DNA of 59,416 nt from DATBGS01 sp036557885 (GCA_036557885.1 DATBGS010000057.1:1-59416), one strand, 5' to 3'; shown: positions 7,183 through 16,003, counted from the first letter of the stretch. Numbers and translations are program-made. The notes: generated by a model from the sequence alone, not told the origin.

Positions 7183-10100
7183 ATGCTGCAACTGCATCAC
7201 CAGCCCCCTACACTGACTTCGGAGCAGGCGTTGAGCCTTGCCAGTGACCTCTATGGCATTCAGCCCGCCGCAGCCCGCCTGCTGCCAGGCGAATATGATC
7301 AAAACTTTGCGCTGACCACAGAAGGCGGGCGGGAAGCGTTTGTGCTGAAAGTTGCGCATGCAGGCGAGCAAGAGGACATTCTTGATCTCCAGAATCGGGC
7401 GCTGACGTATCTGGCAGAGCACACGCCAGAGCTTCGGGTGCAGCGCATCCAGCCGACACTCCAGGGCAAGCCGATGGCAAGCATCACTGGCGCCGACGGG
7501 GAAACGCATCTGGTGAGGATGCTGTCTTACCTGCCTGGCAAAGTGCTGGCGCAGACGCGCCCGCATACGCCGGAACTGCTCCACGCGCTGGGCAACGCGC
7601 TAGGGACGCTTGACCGCGTGCTGCAAGGTTTCAGCCATCCAGCGGCGCGGCGCGATCTGAAATGGGACTTGTTGCGCGCGGGCTGGATACGCGACTATTT
7701 GCAGTACATCAGCCAACCAGAACGGCGGGCGCTGGTGGAGCGGTTCCTGACGGCTTTTGAGCATGAGACATTGCCAGCCCTGTCCACCTTGCGAACCAGT
7801 ATCATTCATAACGATGCCAACGATTACAACGTGCTGGTGGCACGCGAGGCAGAGGGAAAAGCGGCTATCAGTTTGCTGGATTTTGGCGATACGTTGCAGA
7901 CAGCGACGATCTGCGAACTGGCGATTGCCTGCGCCTACGCGATGCTGGGCAAGCCAGACCCGGTGAGCGCCGCCGCGCAGGTGGTAGCGGGCTATCACGC
8001 CGCCCTGCCGCTGGCTGAAGCTGAACTGGAGGTGCTGTTCCCGCTGATCTGCGCCCGGCTGTGTGTCAGCGTAACAAACTCGGCCTATCGGCAGAGCCTC
8101 CGGCCAGATGATGCGTACGTGACGATCAGCGAGCAGCCCGCATGGGCGCTGCTGGAAAAGCTGGCAGCAGTGCCGCCCAGCTTCGCGCATTTTTCCTTCC
8201 GGCATGCCTGCGGATTGCCACCCAGCCCAACGAGCCAGGCCGTAGTTGAGTGGCTGCGCTCACATCCTGACCAGATTGGGCGAATCGTTGGGCAAGACCT
8301 GAAGACGGCAAAAACGCTGGTGTTTGATTTGAGCATCGGCAGCACAGAAGTAGGAAATCAGGCTGATTTGTCTGACACAGAGGGCTTTACCTTCAAGCTG
8401 TTCCGGCAGATGCGCGCGGCAAACGCCGTCGTTGGCGTTGGGCGTTATAACGAGGCCCGCCCGATTTATACGACTGATATGTTTCAGGTGGAAAGCAACG
8501 ACGGCCCGGAATGGCGCACGGTGCATATCGCGCTGGACTTTTTTCAGGAGGCCGGCTCGCCCATCTACGCGCCGCTGGATGGCGTGGTGCACAGCTTCCA
8601 GAACAATACGGCGCCGCTTGATTACGGCCCGACGATCATCTTGCAGCACACCGTTGCCGATGGTTCGCTGACGTTTTACACGCTTTATGGACATCTTTCC
8701 GAAGATTCGCTGGACGGGTTAGTTGTGGGCAAGCCTATAGAGCGGGGCACGCAAATCGCCAAAATTGGCAATTATCCCATCAATGGGAACTGGCCGCCGC
8801 ATCTGCACTTCCAGATTATCACTGACCTGCTGGGGCGCGTGGGCGAGTTTCCGGGCGTGGCGCGGCCCTCGCAGCGAGACATCTGGCTGAGCATCAGCCC
8901 TGACCCGAATGTGATTGCTGGCCTGCCGGATGCTATCTTTCCCGCGCTGCCAATGAGCGCGGAGGAGATTTTGGAACGCCGCGCCGCGCAGATTGGCCCA
9001 TCGCTCAGCATCTCCTATCGCAAGCCGCTGCATATTGTGCGTGGCTCCATGCAGTATCTTTATGCCAGCGACGGGCGCAAGTATCTGGACGCGGTGAACA
9101 ATGTGCCGCATGTGGGGCACAGCCATCCCAGAGTGGTGCGTGCTGCCCAGGCTCAGATGGAGGTGCTCAACACCAATACGCGCTATCTGCATGAACATCT
9201 GGTGCGCTATGCTGAGCGGCTGTGCGCGACGCTGCCTGAGCCGCTGCGAGTGTGCTACTTCGTCTGTTCAGGGAGCGAGGCCAACGAGTTAGCGCTGCGC
9301 CTGGCGCGGACGCATACGCGCCAGAAAGGGACGCTCGCGTTGGCAGCGGCATATCATGGGAACACAAGCAGCCTGGTAGAGGTCAGCCACTATAAGTTTG
9401 GTGGGCCAGGGGGAAGCGGTGCGCCGCCCCATGTGCATGTGGTGCCCATGCCAGATGTGTACCGGGGCGCATACAATCAAGACGACCCGGCGTCGGGCAA
9501 GAAGTATGCGCAGCATGTTGCTGAGGCCGCCAAGCAGGTTCAGGCTGAGGGGCGCGGCGTTGGGGCGTTTATCTGCGAATCGCTGCCAGGCTGCGGCGGG
9601 CAGATCGTCTTGCCAGAAGGCTATCTCCAGGCGGTGTATCGGTATGTGCGCGCGGCGGGCGGGGTATGTATCGCGGATGAGGTGCAGACGGGCTTTGGGC
9701 GCGTGGGCAGTCATTTCTGGGGCTTTGAGACGCAGGGCGTGGTGCCGGATATTGTGACGATGGGCAAGCCAATTGGCAACGGGCACCCATTGGGCGCAGT
9801 GGTCACGACGCCAGAGATTGCCGCCTCTTTCAACAACGGCATGGAATATTTCAATACGTTTGGGGGCAATCCGGTTTCTTGCGCGATTGGCATGGCGGTG
9901 CTGGATGTGATCGAGGAGGAGCGGCTCCAGGCACAGGCGCTTGAGGTGGGGACGCATTTGCTGGCCGGGCTGCGCGGGCTTATGGCTAAGCATCCTGTTG
10001 TTGGCGATGTGCGCGGGCTGGGCTTGTTTATTGGCATAGAACTGGTGCGAGATCGTGCCACCCTGGTACCTGCGCCGAAAGAGGCATCGTATGTGGCGAA

Positions 10101-10254
10101 TCGGATGCGTGAGTGCGGCATCTTGCTAAGCACCGATGGCCCATTCCATAATGTGCTCAAGATCAAGCCGCCGCTGGTTTTCAACAAAGACAACGCTGAT
10201 TTTCTGGTGGCGACGCTTGACCAAATTCTGGCTGAAGATGAGGCGAGGGCGTAA
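7183..10254 (+). CDS. three-domain fusion: APH-type kinase, M23 peptidase fold, class III aminotransferase
   Basis: Protein of 1023 aa. Residues about 1-345 are an aminoglycoside-phosphotransferase/choline-kinase fold: IIHNDANDYNVLV is the catalytic HxDxxxxN loop and SLLDFGD the metal-binding Asp. Residues about 435-580 are an M23/lysostaphin fold with ligands His448 and Asp452 (HIALD) and His540/His542 (HLH). Residues about 600-1023 are a PLP class III aminotransferase with Lys862 in TMGKPIGNGHP. Homologous kinase and aminotransferase-like phospho-lyase pairs act in hydroxylysine and phosphoethanolamine breakdown: the kinase phosphorylates a hydroxy-amine and the lyase removes phosphate and ammonia. 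That gives a plausible role; the M23 part has no clear place in it. GAGG precedes the ATG at 8 nt. It follows abiEii by 11 bp. Confidence 0.88.
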   Translation: MLQLHHQPPTLTSEQALSLASDLYGIQPAAARLLPGEYDQNFALTTEGGREAFVLKVAHAGEQEDILDLQNRALTYLAEHTPELRVQRIQPTLQGKPMASITGADGETHLVRMLSYLPGKVLAQTRPHTPELLHALGNALGTLDRVLQGFSHPAARRDLKWDLLRAGWIRDYLQYISQPERRALVERFLTAFEHETLPALSTLRTSIIHNDANDYNVLVAREAEGKAAISLLDFGDTLQTATICELAIACAYAMLGKPDPVSAAAQVVAGYHAALPLAEAELEVLFPLICARLCVSVTNSAYRQSLRPDDAYVTISEQPAWALLEKLAAVPPSFAHFSFRHACGLPPSPTSQAVVEWLRSHPDQIGRIVGQDLKTAKTLVFDLSIGSTEVGNQADLSDTEGFTFKLFRQMRAANAVVGVGRYNEARPIYTTDMFQVESNDGPEWRTVHIALDFFQEAGSPIYAPLDGVVHSFQNNTAPLDYGPTIILQHTVADGSLTFYTLYGHLSEDSLDGLVVGKPIERGTQIAKIGNYPINGNWPPHLHFQIITDLLGRVGEFPGVARPSQRDIWLSISPDPNVIAGLPDAIFPALPMSAEEILERRAAQIGPSLSISYRKPLHIVRGSMQYLYASDGRKYLDAVNNVPHVGHSHPRVVRAAQAQMEVLNTNTRYLHEHLVRYAERLCATLPEPLRVCYFVCSGSEANELALRLARTHTRQKGTLALAAAYHGNTSSLVEVSHYKFGGPGGSGAPPHVHVVPMPDVYRGAYNQDDPASGKKYAQHVAEAAKQVQAEGRGVGAFICESLPGCGGQIVLPEGYLQAVYRYVRAAGGVCIADEVQTGFGRVGSHFWGFETQGVVPDIVTMGKPIGNGHPLGAVVTTPEIAASFNNGMEYFNTFGGNPVSCAIGMAVLDVIEEERLQAQALEVGTHLLAGLRGLMAKHPVVGDVRGLGLFIGIELVRDRATLVPAPKEASYVANRMRECGILLSTDGPFHNVLKIKPPLVFNKDNADFLVATLDQILAEDEARA

Positions 10255-10296
10255 CCCCACTGCGGAAAGGTAATAAAGGAGGTTGGTATTTCCAAC

Positions 10297-10788
10297 ATGG
10301 TTGCAACAAAGTCAAATCCCGCGAAGGGCAAGGTCCGGGTGGGTGATCTTGCTCCAGACTTTACGCTGCCCACACAATCAGGCGAACAAGTCACACTGAG
10401 CAGCTTTCAAGGCAAAAAAGCTGTTGTGCTCTATTTTTATCCTAGAGATTACACGCCCGGCTGCACTGCTGAAGCGTGCGCTTTCCGCGATAGCTACGAG
10501 GTCTTTAAGGACGCTGGAGCAGAAGTAATCGGCGTGAGTTCGGGTTCGGAAGAGTCGCATCAGCGCTTTGGCGCCAGCTATCACCTGCCCTTTTTGCTGC
10601 TCAGTGACAAGAAGAGCGCGCTGCGAAAGCGCTATGGGGTTTCGTCAGTAATGGGGCTACTGCCAGGGCGTGTGACCTATATTATTGATAAAGAGGGCAT
10701 TGTCCGGCATATTTTCAAAGCCCAGTTTGCTGCTGAGAAGCATGTCACCGTTGCGCTTGAAACGATCAAGTCGCTGAGCGATAATTGA
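10297..10788 (+). CDS. bcp: thiol peroxidase (BCP/peroxiredoxin)
   Basis: Cytoplasmic peroxiredoxin of 163 aa that reduces peroxides using thioredoxin. The peroxidatic Cys56 sits in DYTPGCTAEAC with the resolving Cys61 five residues later, the classic BCP arrangement. The thioredoxin-fold core runs from VGDLAPDFTLP (about 15) to RVTYIIDKEGIVRHIF. A very strong ribosome binding site, AAAGGAGG, precedes the ATG. The gene is 42 bp downstream of the fusion enzyme on the same strand and ends at a strong hairpin, so it may be the last gene of that transcript or have its own promoter in the short gap. Confidence 0.95.
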   Translation: MVATKSNPAKGKVRVGDLAPDFTLPTQSGEQVTLSSFQGKKAVVLYFYPRDYTPGCTAEACAFRDSYEVFKDAGAEVIGVSSGSEESHQRFGASYHLPFLLLSDKKSALRKRYGVSSVMGLLPGRVTYIIDKEGIVRHIFKAQFAAEKHVTVALETIKSLSDN

Positions 10789-10794
10789 TGCGCG

Positions 10795-10817
10795 GGCGCC
10801 CCCAAAGCGGGGGCGCC
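10795..10817. terminator. GC hairpin between convergent genes
   Basis: A perfect 9-bp stem, GGCGCCCCC (10795-10803) and GGGGGCGCC (10809-10817), with a 5-nt loop. It lies between the bcp stop and the convergent SolA-like gene. No T tract follows on either strand, so termination may be weak or Rho-assisted. Confidence 0.55.
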
Positions 10818-10836
10818 ACAAGCGAGCGATGCCCTG

Positions 10837-12003
10837 CTAGCCAGGAAACCGAAGGAAAGAGAAGCTGCTCAGGTCTATCTGGCTTGTGCCATCAATGACC
10901 ACCTGTGCCAGCGCTTCGCCAATCGCGGCGGAGTGCTTAAAGCCATGCCCAGAACAGGGCGAGGCAATGATGATGTGGGGATGCCTGGGATGGGTGTCCA
11001 GCACAAAGCTGCCGTCAGGTGTGGTGGTATAGAGACAGGCGATAGCTTTTACGCAGGTTTCGCTCAGGCCAGGCAAAAAGCGGGCAACATGCGCCGCGTA
11101 CATCTGGCGCGTTTCTTCGCTGGAGACGGCACGATCTACCGATTCTGGTGTGGTTGAGACAGCGTATTGCTCTGTTGCTACTTTAACGCCCCCTGCCGGG
11201 CCATCAATCGCGGGAAAGCCGTAAATATTGCTGTCCTCGCGCTCCCAGATATAGATGGGAAAGCGGCCAGGAAGAATTGGGGCGATGTCGCTGGCGGCAA
11301 ACCAGTAGAGCACCTGGCGATAGATCGTGAAGAATCGAGCAAGCTCTGGCTCCAACAAATGGGTAATCCAGGCGCCCGCGCTGATGACCAACTTTTCGGC
11401 GGTGTAGCTTCCCTGAGCGGTGGTCACGATCACGCCGTCGCTGGTAGGCCGATATTCCAATACGCGCTCGTTGGTCTGAAGCGTGGCGCCGTGCTGCTCT
11501 GCCAGGGCTAGCTGTGCTTCGATGCAGCGCTCCGGGCGCACGAATCCAGCGTGATATTCGTAGTAGCCTTGCTCATCGCCAACGAGTTGAAACTGCGGAA
11601 AGCGCTGGCGAATCTGGCGGGTATCCAGCAATTCATGGGCAATGTGGTATTTTTCGGCAGCGGCAATGGTTGTCTGGAGAAAGGTGCTGGAGCCGTGCAT
11701 CTTGGAGCGGCTGCGCTGGCTTGCCATGATGAGGCCGCCGGTAATCGTGAGCAGATCGCGGCCAGTGGCTTGCTCAATTTCGCGCCAGAGTTCGTGGGAA
11801 CGCATCACCAGCGGTACATACTCTTCACCCTCGCCAATGGCAAGCCGGGTGATGCGCGTATCGCCATGCGTGGACCCCATCCTGTGCGGCGGCGCAAACT
11901 GATCTATCCCCAGCACGGGCCTGCCGCGCTTTGCCAACTGATAGACCGTTGCGCTGCCCATCGCGCCCAATCCAAGCACAATGGCATCATACGGCTTGCT
12001 CAT
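10837..12003 (-). CDS. solA: SolA/monomeric sarcosine oxidase-like FAD amine oxidase
   Basis: FAD enzyme of 388 aa that oxidises N-methyl amino acids to the amine and formaldehyde with H2O2 formation. The N-terminal Rossmann motif is GLGAMGSATVYQLAKRG, followed by GSTHGDTRITR as in N-methyltryptophan and sarcosine oxidases. The cysteine in ACLYTTTPDG matches the covalent flavin attachment site, and SPCSGHGFKHS is the conserved C-terminal block. The start at 12003 has AAGGA upstream and overlaps the stop of the DinB gene (ATGA). Substrate preference between N-methyltryptophan, sarcosine and other N-methyl amino acids cannot be told. The gene is convergent with bcp. Confidence 0.9.
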   Translation of the reverse strand: MSKPYDAIVLGLGAMGSATVYQLAKRGRPVLGIDQFAPPHRMGSTHGDTRITRLAIGEGEEYVPLVMRSHELWREIEQATGRDLLTITGGLIMASQRSRSKMHGSSTFLQTTIAAAEKYHIAHELLDTRQIRQRFPQFQLVGDEQGYYEYHAGFVRPERCIEAQLALAEQHGATLQTNERVLEYRPTSDGVIVTTAQGSYTAEKLVISAGAWITHLLEPELARFFTIYRQVLYWFAASDIAPILPGRFPIYIWEREDSNIYGFPAIDGPAGGVKVATEQYAVSTTPESVDRAVSSEETRQMYAAHVARFLPGLSETCVKAIACLYTTTPDGSFVLDTHPRHPHIIIASPCSGHGFKHSAAIGEALAQVVIDGTSQIDLSSFSFLRFPG

Positions 12004-12530
12004 TGTTCCTTCGCCTTTGCAATGTGATCTGTAAAATAGACGTGCCAGGGGCCACAACCAGCGATGAAGGGCTGCATCAGCGCCCGCTCTGCCTGAACGG
12101 TGTGCATGAGGTCATGCGCGGCCCAGGTGTGCAACATTTCGCGCAGCGTGACCTGCCCAAGCGAGGGGTGGCGAGCGGTGCGCGAAAACTCGGCTGGCGT
12201 AATCTGCTCCAACATGCGCAAGCTTTTAAGGCGCCGACGAGCAAATTCGGCGGCAAGCTGCATTGGAGTGTGGCTGGTTGTGCGCGGGCCTTGAGCGTTG
12301 GGGTTGAAAGCGGCGAAATCCTGCCCTGCAAGCAAGGCGCGTATTCGCGTTGGAAAGACCCAGCGCTCGGTATCTATCAGATGGTGCAGGCATTCCAGGG
12401 CGGCCCAATCTCCTTCCAGCGGCTTCCTGGTGAGGAGATCAGCAGAGAGGCTGAAGGCCAGGCTTTTCCAGCGTCCCGGTGTGGTGGATAAGATCGTCCG
12501 AACCTCATCAAGTAAGATCGCGTCATCCAT
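12000..12530 (-). CDS. DinB-family four-helix protein
   Basis: DinB/YfiT-like four-helix bundle protein of 176 aa. Recognisable features are WAALECLHHLIDTERWVFPTR with the metal-type His, and MLHTWAAHDLMHTVQ with the HxxxxH pair near the C-terminus. Such proteins are thiol-dependent transferases or damage-inducible proteins of unknown role. The start at 12530 (MDDAIL) has AAGGGG upstream; earlier in-frame codons lack a site. It is translationally coupled to the SolA-like gene downstream (overlap of 4 bp). Divergent from the MaoC gene, with 127 bp between the start codons. Confidence 0.85.
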   Translation of the reverse strand: MDDAILLDEVRTILSTTPGRWKSLAFSLSADLLTRKPLEGDWAALECLHHLIDTERWVFPTRIRALLAGQDFAAFNPNAQGPRTTSHTPMQLAAEFARRRLKSLRMLEQITPAEFSRTARHPSLGQVTLREMLHTWAAHDLMHTVQAERALMQPFIAGCGPWHVYFTDHIAKAKEQ

Positions 12531-12657
12531 TGGTGCTACCCCTTCTCTTTGTGAATGTTGGTACCAGCAGGATACCATTGCGCGCAGGCATCACGCCAAC
12601 TTTTGTGCTAGGCTTAGCAGCAATGATCTCAGGCAGCATAGAGGAGTCCAGCAAACC

Positions 12658-13119
12658 ATGCAGACGCTTTATTTTGAGGATTTCAGCGTTGGGCAGGTGA
12701 TGGAGATGGGGCAGGTAACGGTTTCTGAAGAAGAAATAATCGCTTTTGCCAAACAATTTGACCCACAGCCATTTCATATAGACCCGGAGCAGGCAAAGGC
12801 GTCCGCTTTTGGCGGGATTATTGCCAGCGGGTGGCATACGGTGGGGCTGCTGATGCGGATGCTGGTAGGTGGGATGCTGAATCATACGGTGAGCATGGGG
12901 TCGCCAGGGGTCAAAGACATACGCTGGCTGAAGCCGGTGCGCCCTGGCGATACGCTGCGAGCACGCTTGTATGTGCTGGAATGTACGCCGTCGAGGAGCC
13001 GCCCGACTATGGGCGTCTTACAATCCAGGAGCGAGGTGCTGAACCAGCATGATGAGGTAGTGATGACGCTGGAAGGGACGCATTTCCTGGGGCGACGACC
13101 AGAAGGACAGAAGGATTAA
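12658..13119 (+). CDS. MaoC-like hot-dog dehydratase
   Basis: Protein of 153 aa with a single hot-dog domain of the MaoC/(R)-specific enoyl-CoA hydratase type. The hydratase-2 type motif is FAKQFDPQPFHIDPEQAK (Asp and His) followed by FGGIIASGWHT. Later, DIRWLKPVRPGDTL and VMTLEGTHFLGRR are typical. The start at 12658 (MQTLYFEDF) follows GAGGAG 12 nt away; the frame is open upstream into the antisense of the DinB gene, which is not coding on this strand. It is the first gene of a probable operon with two F420/flavin oxidoreductases (gaps 72 and 29 bp), suggesting a role in degradation or modification of a CoA-linked or small substrate. Confidence 0.88.
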   Translation: MQTLYFEDFSVGQVMEMGQVTVSEEEIIAFAKQFDPQPFHIDPEQAKASAFGGIIASGWHTVGLLMRMLVGGMLNHTVSMGSPGVKDIRWLKPVRPGDTLRARLYVLECTPSRSRPTMGVLQSRSEVLNQHDEVVMTLEGTHFLGRRPEGQKD

Positions 13120-13191
13120 GCGAAAGACTATCGCGTACAATAGCGGCGTAAACCAGTTGAGATGCCAGTACACAAAGCGAGGGAACAGAAC

Positions 13192-14208
13192 ATGCGGCTA
13201 GGAGTGAACTTAGGCTATTGGGGGTCCAATTCGCAAGATGGCGTCGCGTTGGTGCAGGAGGCAGAGTGCCTGGGGTTTGATTCGGTCTGGACGGCAGAGG
13301 CGTATGGGTCCGATGCGATTACGCCGCTTACGTGGGTCGGCGCGTTGACGAGCAAAATCAAGCTGGGCACAGCGATTATGCAGATGCCAGCGCGTACCCC
13401 GGCAATGACGGCGATGACTGCGGCGACGCTGGACTGGCTGAGCAAAGGGCGCGTGCTGCTGGGGCTGGGTCTTTCTGGGCCGCAGGTGGTGGAAGGCTGG
13501 CATGGGCAGCCCTATGGCAAGCCGCTGACGCGCACGCGCGAATATGTGGAGATTGTACGACGGATTCTGGCGCGTGAGGCGCCGTTGGATTTTCAGGGCG
13601 AGGAGTATCATATACCGATTCAGGGTGGCACTGGTCTGGGCAAGCCGCTCAAGCTGATTGTGCATCCTATGCGCCCGCGTATCCCGATTTATCTAGCGTC
13701 CATCGGGCCAAAAAACGTGGAACTAGCCGGCGAAATTGCCGATGGCTGGCTGCCGATCTTCTTTGCGCCCCAACGCCAGGAGGCGTATCTGGCGCCGCTT
13801 CAGGCGGGGCTGGCAAAACGCCAGGCGCAAGGCGAGTTTGATATTGCCCCGACGGTGACGGTGATTCTTGGTGATGATGTGGCAGCCTGTCGCAACTTTA
13901 TCAAGCCGATGCTGGCTTTGTATATCGGCGGGATGGGGGCGCGCGGCAAGAACTTCTACAATGATCTGGTGCGGCGCTACGGGTATGAGGAGACGGCTGA
14001 TATAGTGCAAGATTTGTATCTGGCGGGAAAGAAGAACGAGGCGGCGGCAGCAGTGCCCGATGCGCTGGTGGATGAGGTAGCGCTGTGTGGGCCAAAGGAG
14101 CGCATCGCGGAATTACTCGACCCCTGGAAGAAATCGCAGGCTACCACGATGATTTGTGGGACGCAGCAGCTTGACGCGCTGCGCGTGATGGCTGAATTGG
14201 TGTTATAA
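13192..14208 (+). CDS. LLM-class (F420-dependent) oxidoreductase
   Basis: Luciferase-like TIM-barrel oxidoreductase of 338 aa, probably using coenzyme F420. Family features: MRLGVNLGYWG at the start, LGFDSVWTAEAYGSDA, KIKLGTAIMQMPARTPAMTAM and a GPKNVELAGEIADGWLP block at about residue 185. The start at 13192 is chosen because GAGGGA lies upstream; another in-frame ATG at 13162 adds ten unlike residues. It lies between the MaoC gene and a pyridoxamine-oxidase-like F420 protein. F420 use is inferred from family and neighbour; no F420 synthesis gene is in the window. Confidence 0.9.
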   Translation: MRLGVNLGYWGSNSQDGVALVQEAECLGFDSVWTAEAYGSDAITPLTWVGALTSKIKLGTAIMQMPARTPAMTAMTAATLDWLSKGRVLLGLGLSGPQVVEGWHGQPYGKPLTRTREYVEIVRRILAREAPLDFQGEEYHIPIQGGTGLGKPLKLIVHPMRPRIPIYLASIGPKNVELAGEIADGWLPIFFAPQRQEAYLAPLQAGLAKRQAQGEFDIAPTVTVILGDDVAACRNFIKPMLALYIGGMGARGKNFYNDLVRRYGYEETADIVQDLYLAGKKNEAAAAVPDALVDEVALCGPKERIAELLDPWKKSQATTMICGTQQLDALRVMAELVL

Positions 14209-14237
14209 GCTCTATTCAACTTGCAAGGAGTAATGCA

Positions 14238-14666
14238 ATGTCCTCAGTCATGCCGCCGGAAAATACGCCTTTTGGTGAGCGGGTTGCCCGGCGTCTCAAA
14301 GAAGAACCGATTATCTGGATGACGACTGTTGGGGCGGATGGCACGCCCCAGCCCAATCCTGTCTGGTTTCTCTGGGATGGGGAGTCGTTCTTGATTTATA
14401 GCCTGCCCGATGCGGCGCGGATGGCGAATGTAAAGCGTAACCCCAACGTTTCGCTGAATCTGGATGGGAACGGGAAAGGCGGCGATATTATTGTGGTTGC
14501 GGGCGAAGTGCGTGTCAGTACAGAAGACCCGCCTGCCGATAAGCAACCAACGTATGTGGAGAAGTACAAAGAGTTTATCGAGCGCTCGTTCAAGACGCCG
14601 GAGAACTTTGCTTCCAAGTATAACGTGGCGCTGCGCGTGACGCCCCGCAAGGTGCGCGGGTTCTGA
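14238..14666 (+). CDS. PPOX-class F420-dependent oxidoreductase (TIGR03667-like)
   Basis: Split beta-barrel protein of 142 aa like pyridoxamine-phosphate oxidases that use F420 or flavin (Rv3369 type). Characteristic segments: EEPIIWMTTVGADGTPQPNPVWFLWDGESFLIYS, given here only in part as GTPQPNPVWFLWDG, then ARMANVKRNPNVSLNLDG and a C-terminal NVALRVTPRKVRGF. AAGGAG precedes the ATG at 14238. It ends the MaoC/LLM operon and is followed by a palindromic intergenic repeat. The physiological substrate is unknown; relatives reduce quinones, biliverdin or xenobiotics. Confidence 0.9.
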   Translation: MSSVMPPENTPFGERVARRLKEEPIIWMTTVGADGTPQPNPVWFLWDGESFLIYSLPDAARMANVKRNPNVSLNLDGNGKGGDIIVVAGEVRVSTEDPPADKQPTYVEKYKEFIERSFKTPENFASKYNVALRVTPRKVRGF

Positions 14667-14704
14667 CACCAGCTAGAAGCCGGTGGTACAAGTGAACGGC
14701 AGGG

Positions 14705-14820
14705 ATACCAGTGGTATTTTGTGGCGCGGGCAGTTTGCCCGCGCGTGTCCTTGGGGCAAACGCTGGCCTCTGGCGCCGCACCCATCCCCGCCCCGGCGGG
14801 CTGGCAGCCCGCGCTACAAG
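14705..14820. repeat. intergenic palindromic repeat cluster (GCTACAAG family)
   Basis: The 199-bp gap between convergent genes holds three hairpins: ATACC/GGTAT (14705-14717), GCGCGGGC/GCCCGCGC with a 5-nt loop (14724-14744), and GCGGGCT/AGCCCGC with a 3-nt loop (14796-14812), ending in GCTACAAG. The GCTACAAG tail recurs next to palindromes at 33651 and 39759. This resembles a REP/BIME family that may also terminate transcription. Confidence 0.6.
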
Positions 14821-14865
14821 CACCCTGCCCCGGCCAACACTGAGGCTGGCGATACACTTTGCCCA

Positions 14866-15918
14866 TTATAGGGTGTGGGTGAGCACAAAGCCCTGGCCCA
14901 GCGTGTCGCGTGGGTCCAGGTAGAACTCGTGGCGCCCGGTGATAAACGCGCTCCCGCTCACCTCTGGAATAACGGCTTCATAGCCTCCAACCGTTGTCCG
15001 GCCCACAACGCGCCCGGCAAAGGTGCTGTTTTCACCCAGGATGCTTTCAATGACGATGTGTTGGCCCTCGGCAAGCTCGCCCCTGGCGGCGTGGAGCGCG
15101 AGCCTGGCAGAGACGCCAGTGCCAGTGGGCGAGCGATCTACCTCAGCGTTGGCAAAGACGCAGATATTGCGGCTGTGATGCCCAGGATTTTCAGGCGGGC
15201 CAATCAGGATCGTGCCATAGAGAAAGCTCAGGTCAGGCTCGGATGGGTGCTGGATGGGCAGAACGGCATTGACCGCTTTCTTAATGGCTTCCCCAGCGGC
15301 GACAAGTTGCGCAGTTTCCTCTGGGCGCACGCGCAAGCCGACTTGTCCGGCATCAAGAAACGCATAGAAGGCGCCGCCAAAGGCAATATCAACCCGCAGC
15401 TTTCCCCAGGGTGGCACACTGATTTCCACATCGCGGGCATAGACAAATGAAGGGACATTGCGGAACGAAACCGAAGAGACGTGCCCCTGGCTATCGCTGT
15501 GGGCAACTGCGCGCACCAATCCAGCAGGCGTATCCAGCGTGACGGGCGTTTCTGGCCCGCGTGCTGGCAGCGTGCCAGTCTCCACCAGTGCCGTGACCAG
15601 GGCAATCACACCATGCCCGCACATGGTGCTATAGCCTTCATTGTGCAGAAACAAGACGCCCAGATCGGCCTCTGACGAGACGGGCGGCGTGAGGATGCAG
15701 CCGTACATATCGTAGTGGCCGCGTGGCTCCCACATCAGCGCCCGGCGCAGGTGGTCGTAATGCTGCTGCATGTAGCGGCGGCGTTCAAGGATGGTCGCGC
15801 CCGGCAGTTCAGGAAAGCCGCCGGTGACGATGCGCAGCGGCTCACCGGCGGCGTGGGCATCCAGCGTGGTGATGGTGTGCGCGTCAGGCGGCAGTTGTGG
15901 AGTCTTCCAGTGAAGCAT
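14866..15918 (-). CDS. proline racemase-family protein, probable trans-3-hydroxy-L-proline dehydratase
   Basis: Protein of 350 aa of the proline racemase family. The first catalytic position is Cys100 in MCGHGVIAL. The second, Cys in racemases and epimerases (SPCGTG), is Thr265 here (DRSPTGTG). In characterised trans-3-hydroxy-L-proline dehydratases, including the human enzyme, this Cys-to-Thr change marks dehydration to pyrroline-2-carboxylate instead of racemisation, so that activity is predicted. The start ATG at 15918 has a GAGAGGA site. It lies 85 bp downstream of yqeC on the same strand. An ornithine cyclodeaminase-family gene at 29885-30874 could be the matching pyrroline-2-carboxylate reductase, though it is not adjacent. 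Confidence 0.88.
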   Translation of the reverse strand: MLHWKTPQLPPDAHTITTLDAHAAGEPLRIVTGGFPELPGATILERRRYMQQHYDHLRRALMWEPRGHYDMYGCILTPPVSSEADLGVLFLHNEGYSTMCGHGVIALVTALVETGTLPARGPETPVTLDTPAGLVRAVAHSDSQGHVSSVSFRNVPSFVYARDVEISVPPWGKLRVDIAFGGAFYAFLDAGQVGLRVRPEETAQLVAAGEAIKKAVNAVLPIQHPSEPDLSFLYGTILIGPPENPGHHSRNICVFANAEVDRSPTGTGVSARLALHAARGELAEGQHIVIESILGENSTFAGRVVGRTTVGGYEAVIPEVSGSAFITGRHEFYLDPRDTLGQGFVLTHTL

Positions 15919-16003
15919 GGGGCGTCCTCTCTATGCCTTCTGTGCTGGCTGCGGTCTGTGTGCGCGAGAGAAGATACTCCTTTGAGCAGGCAGATGTCAA
16001 GCG

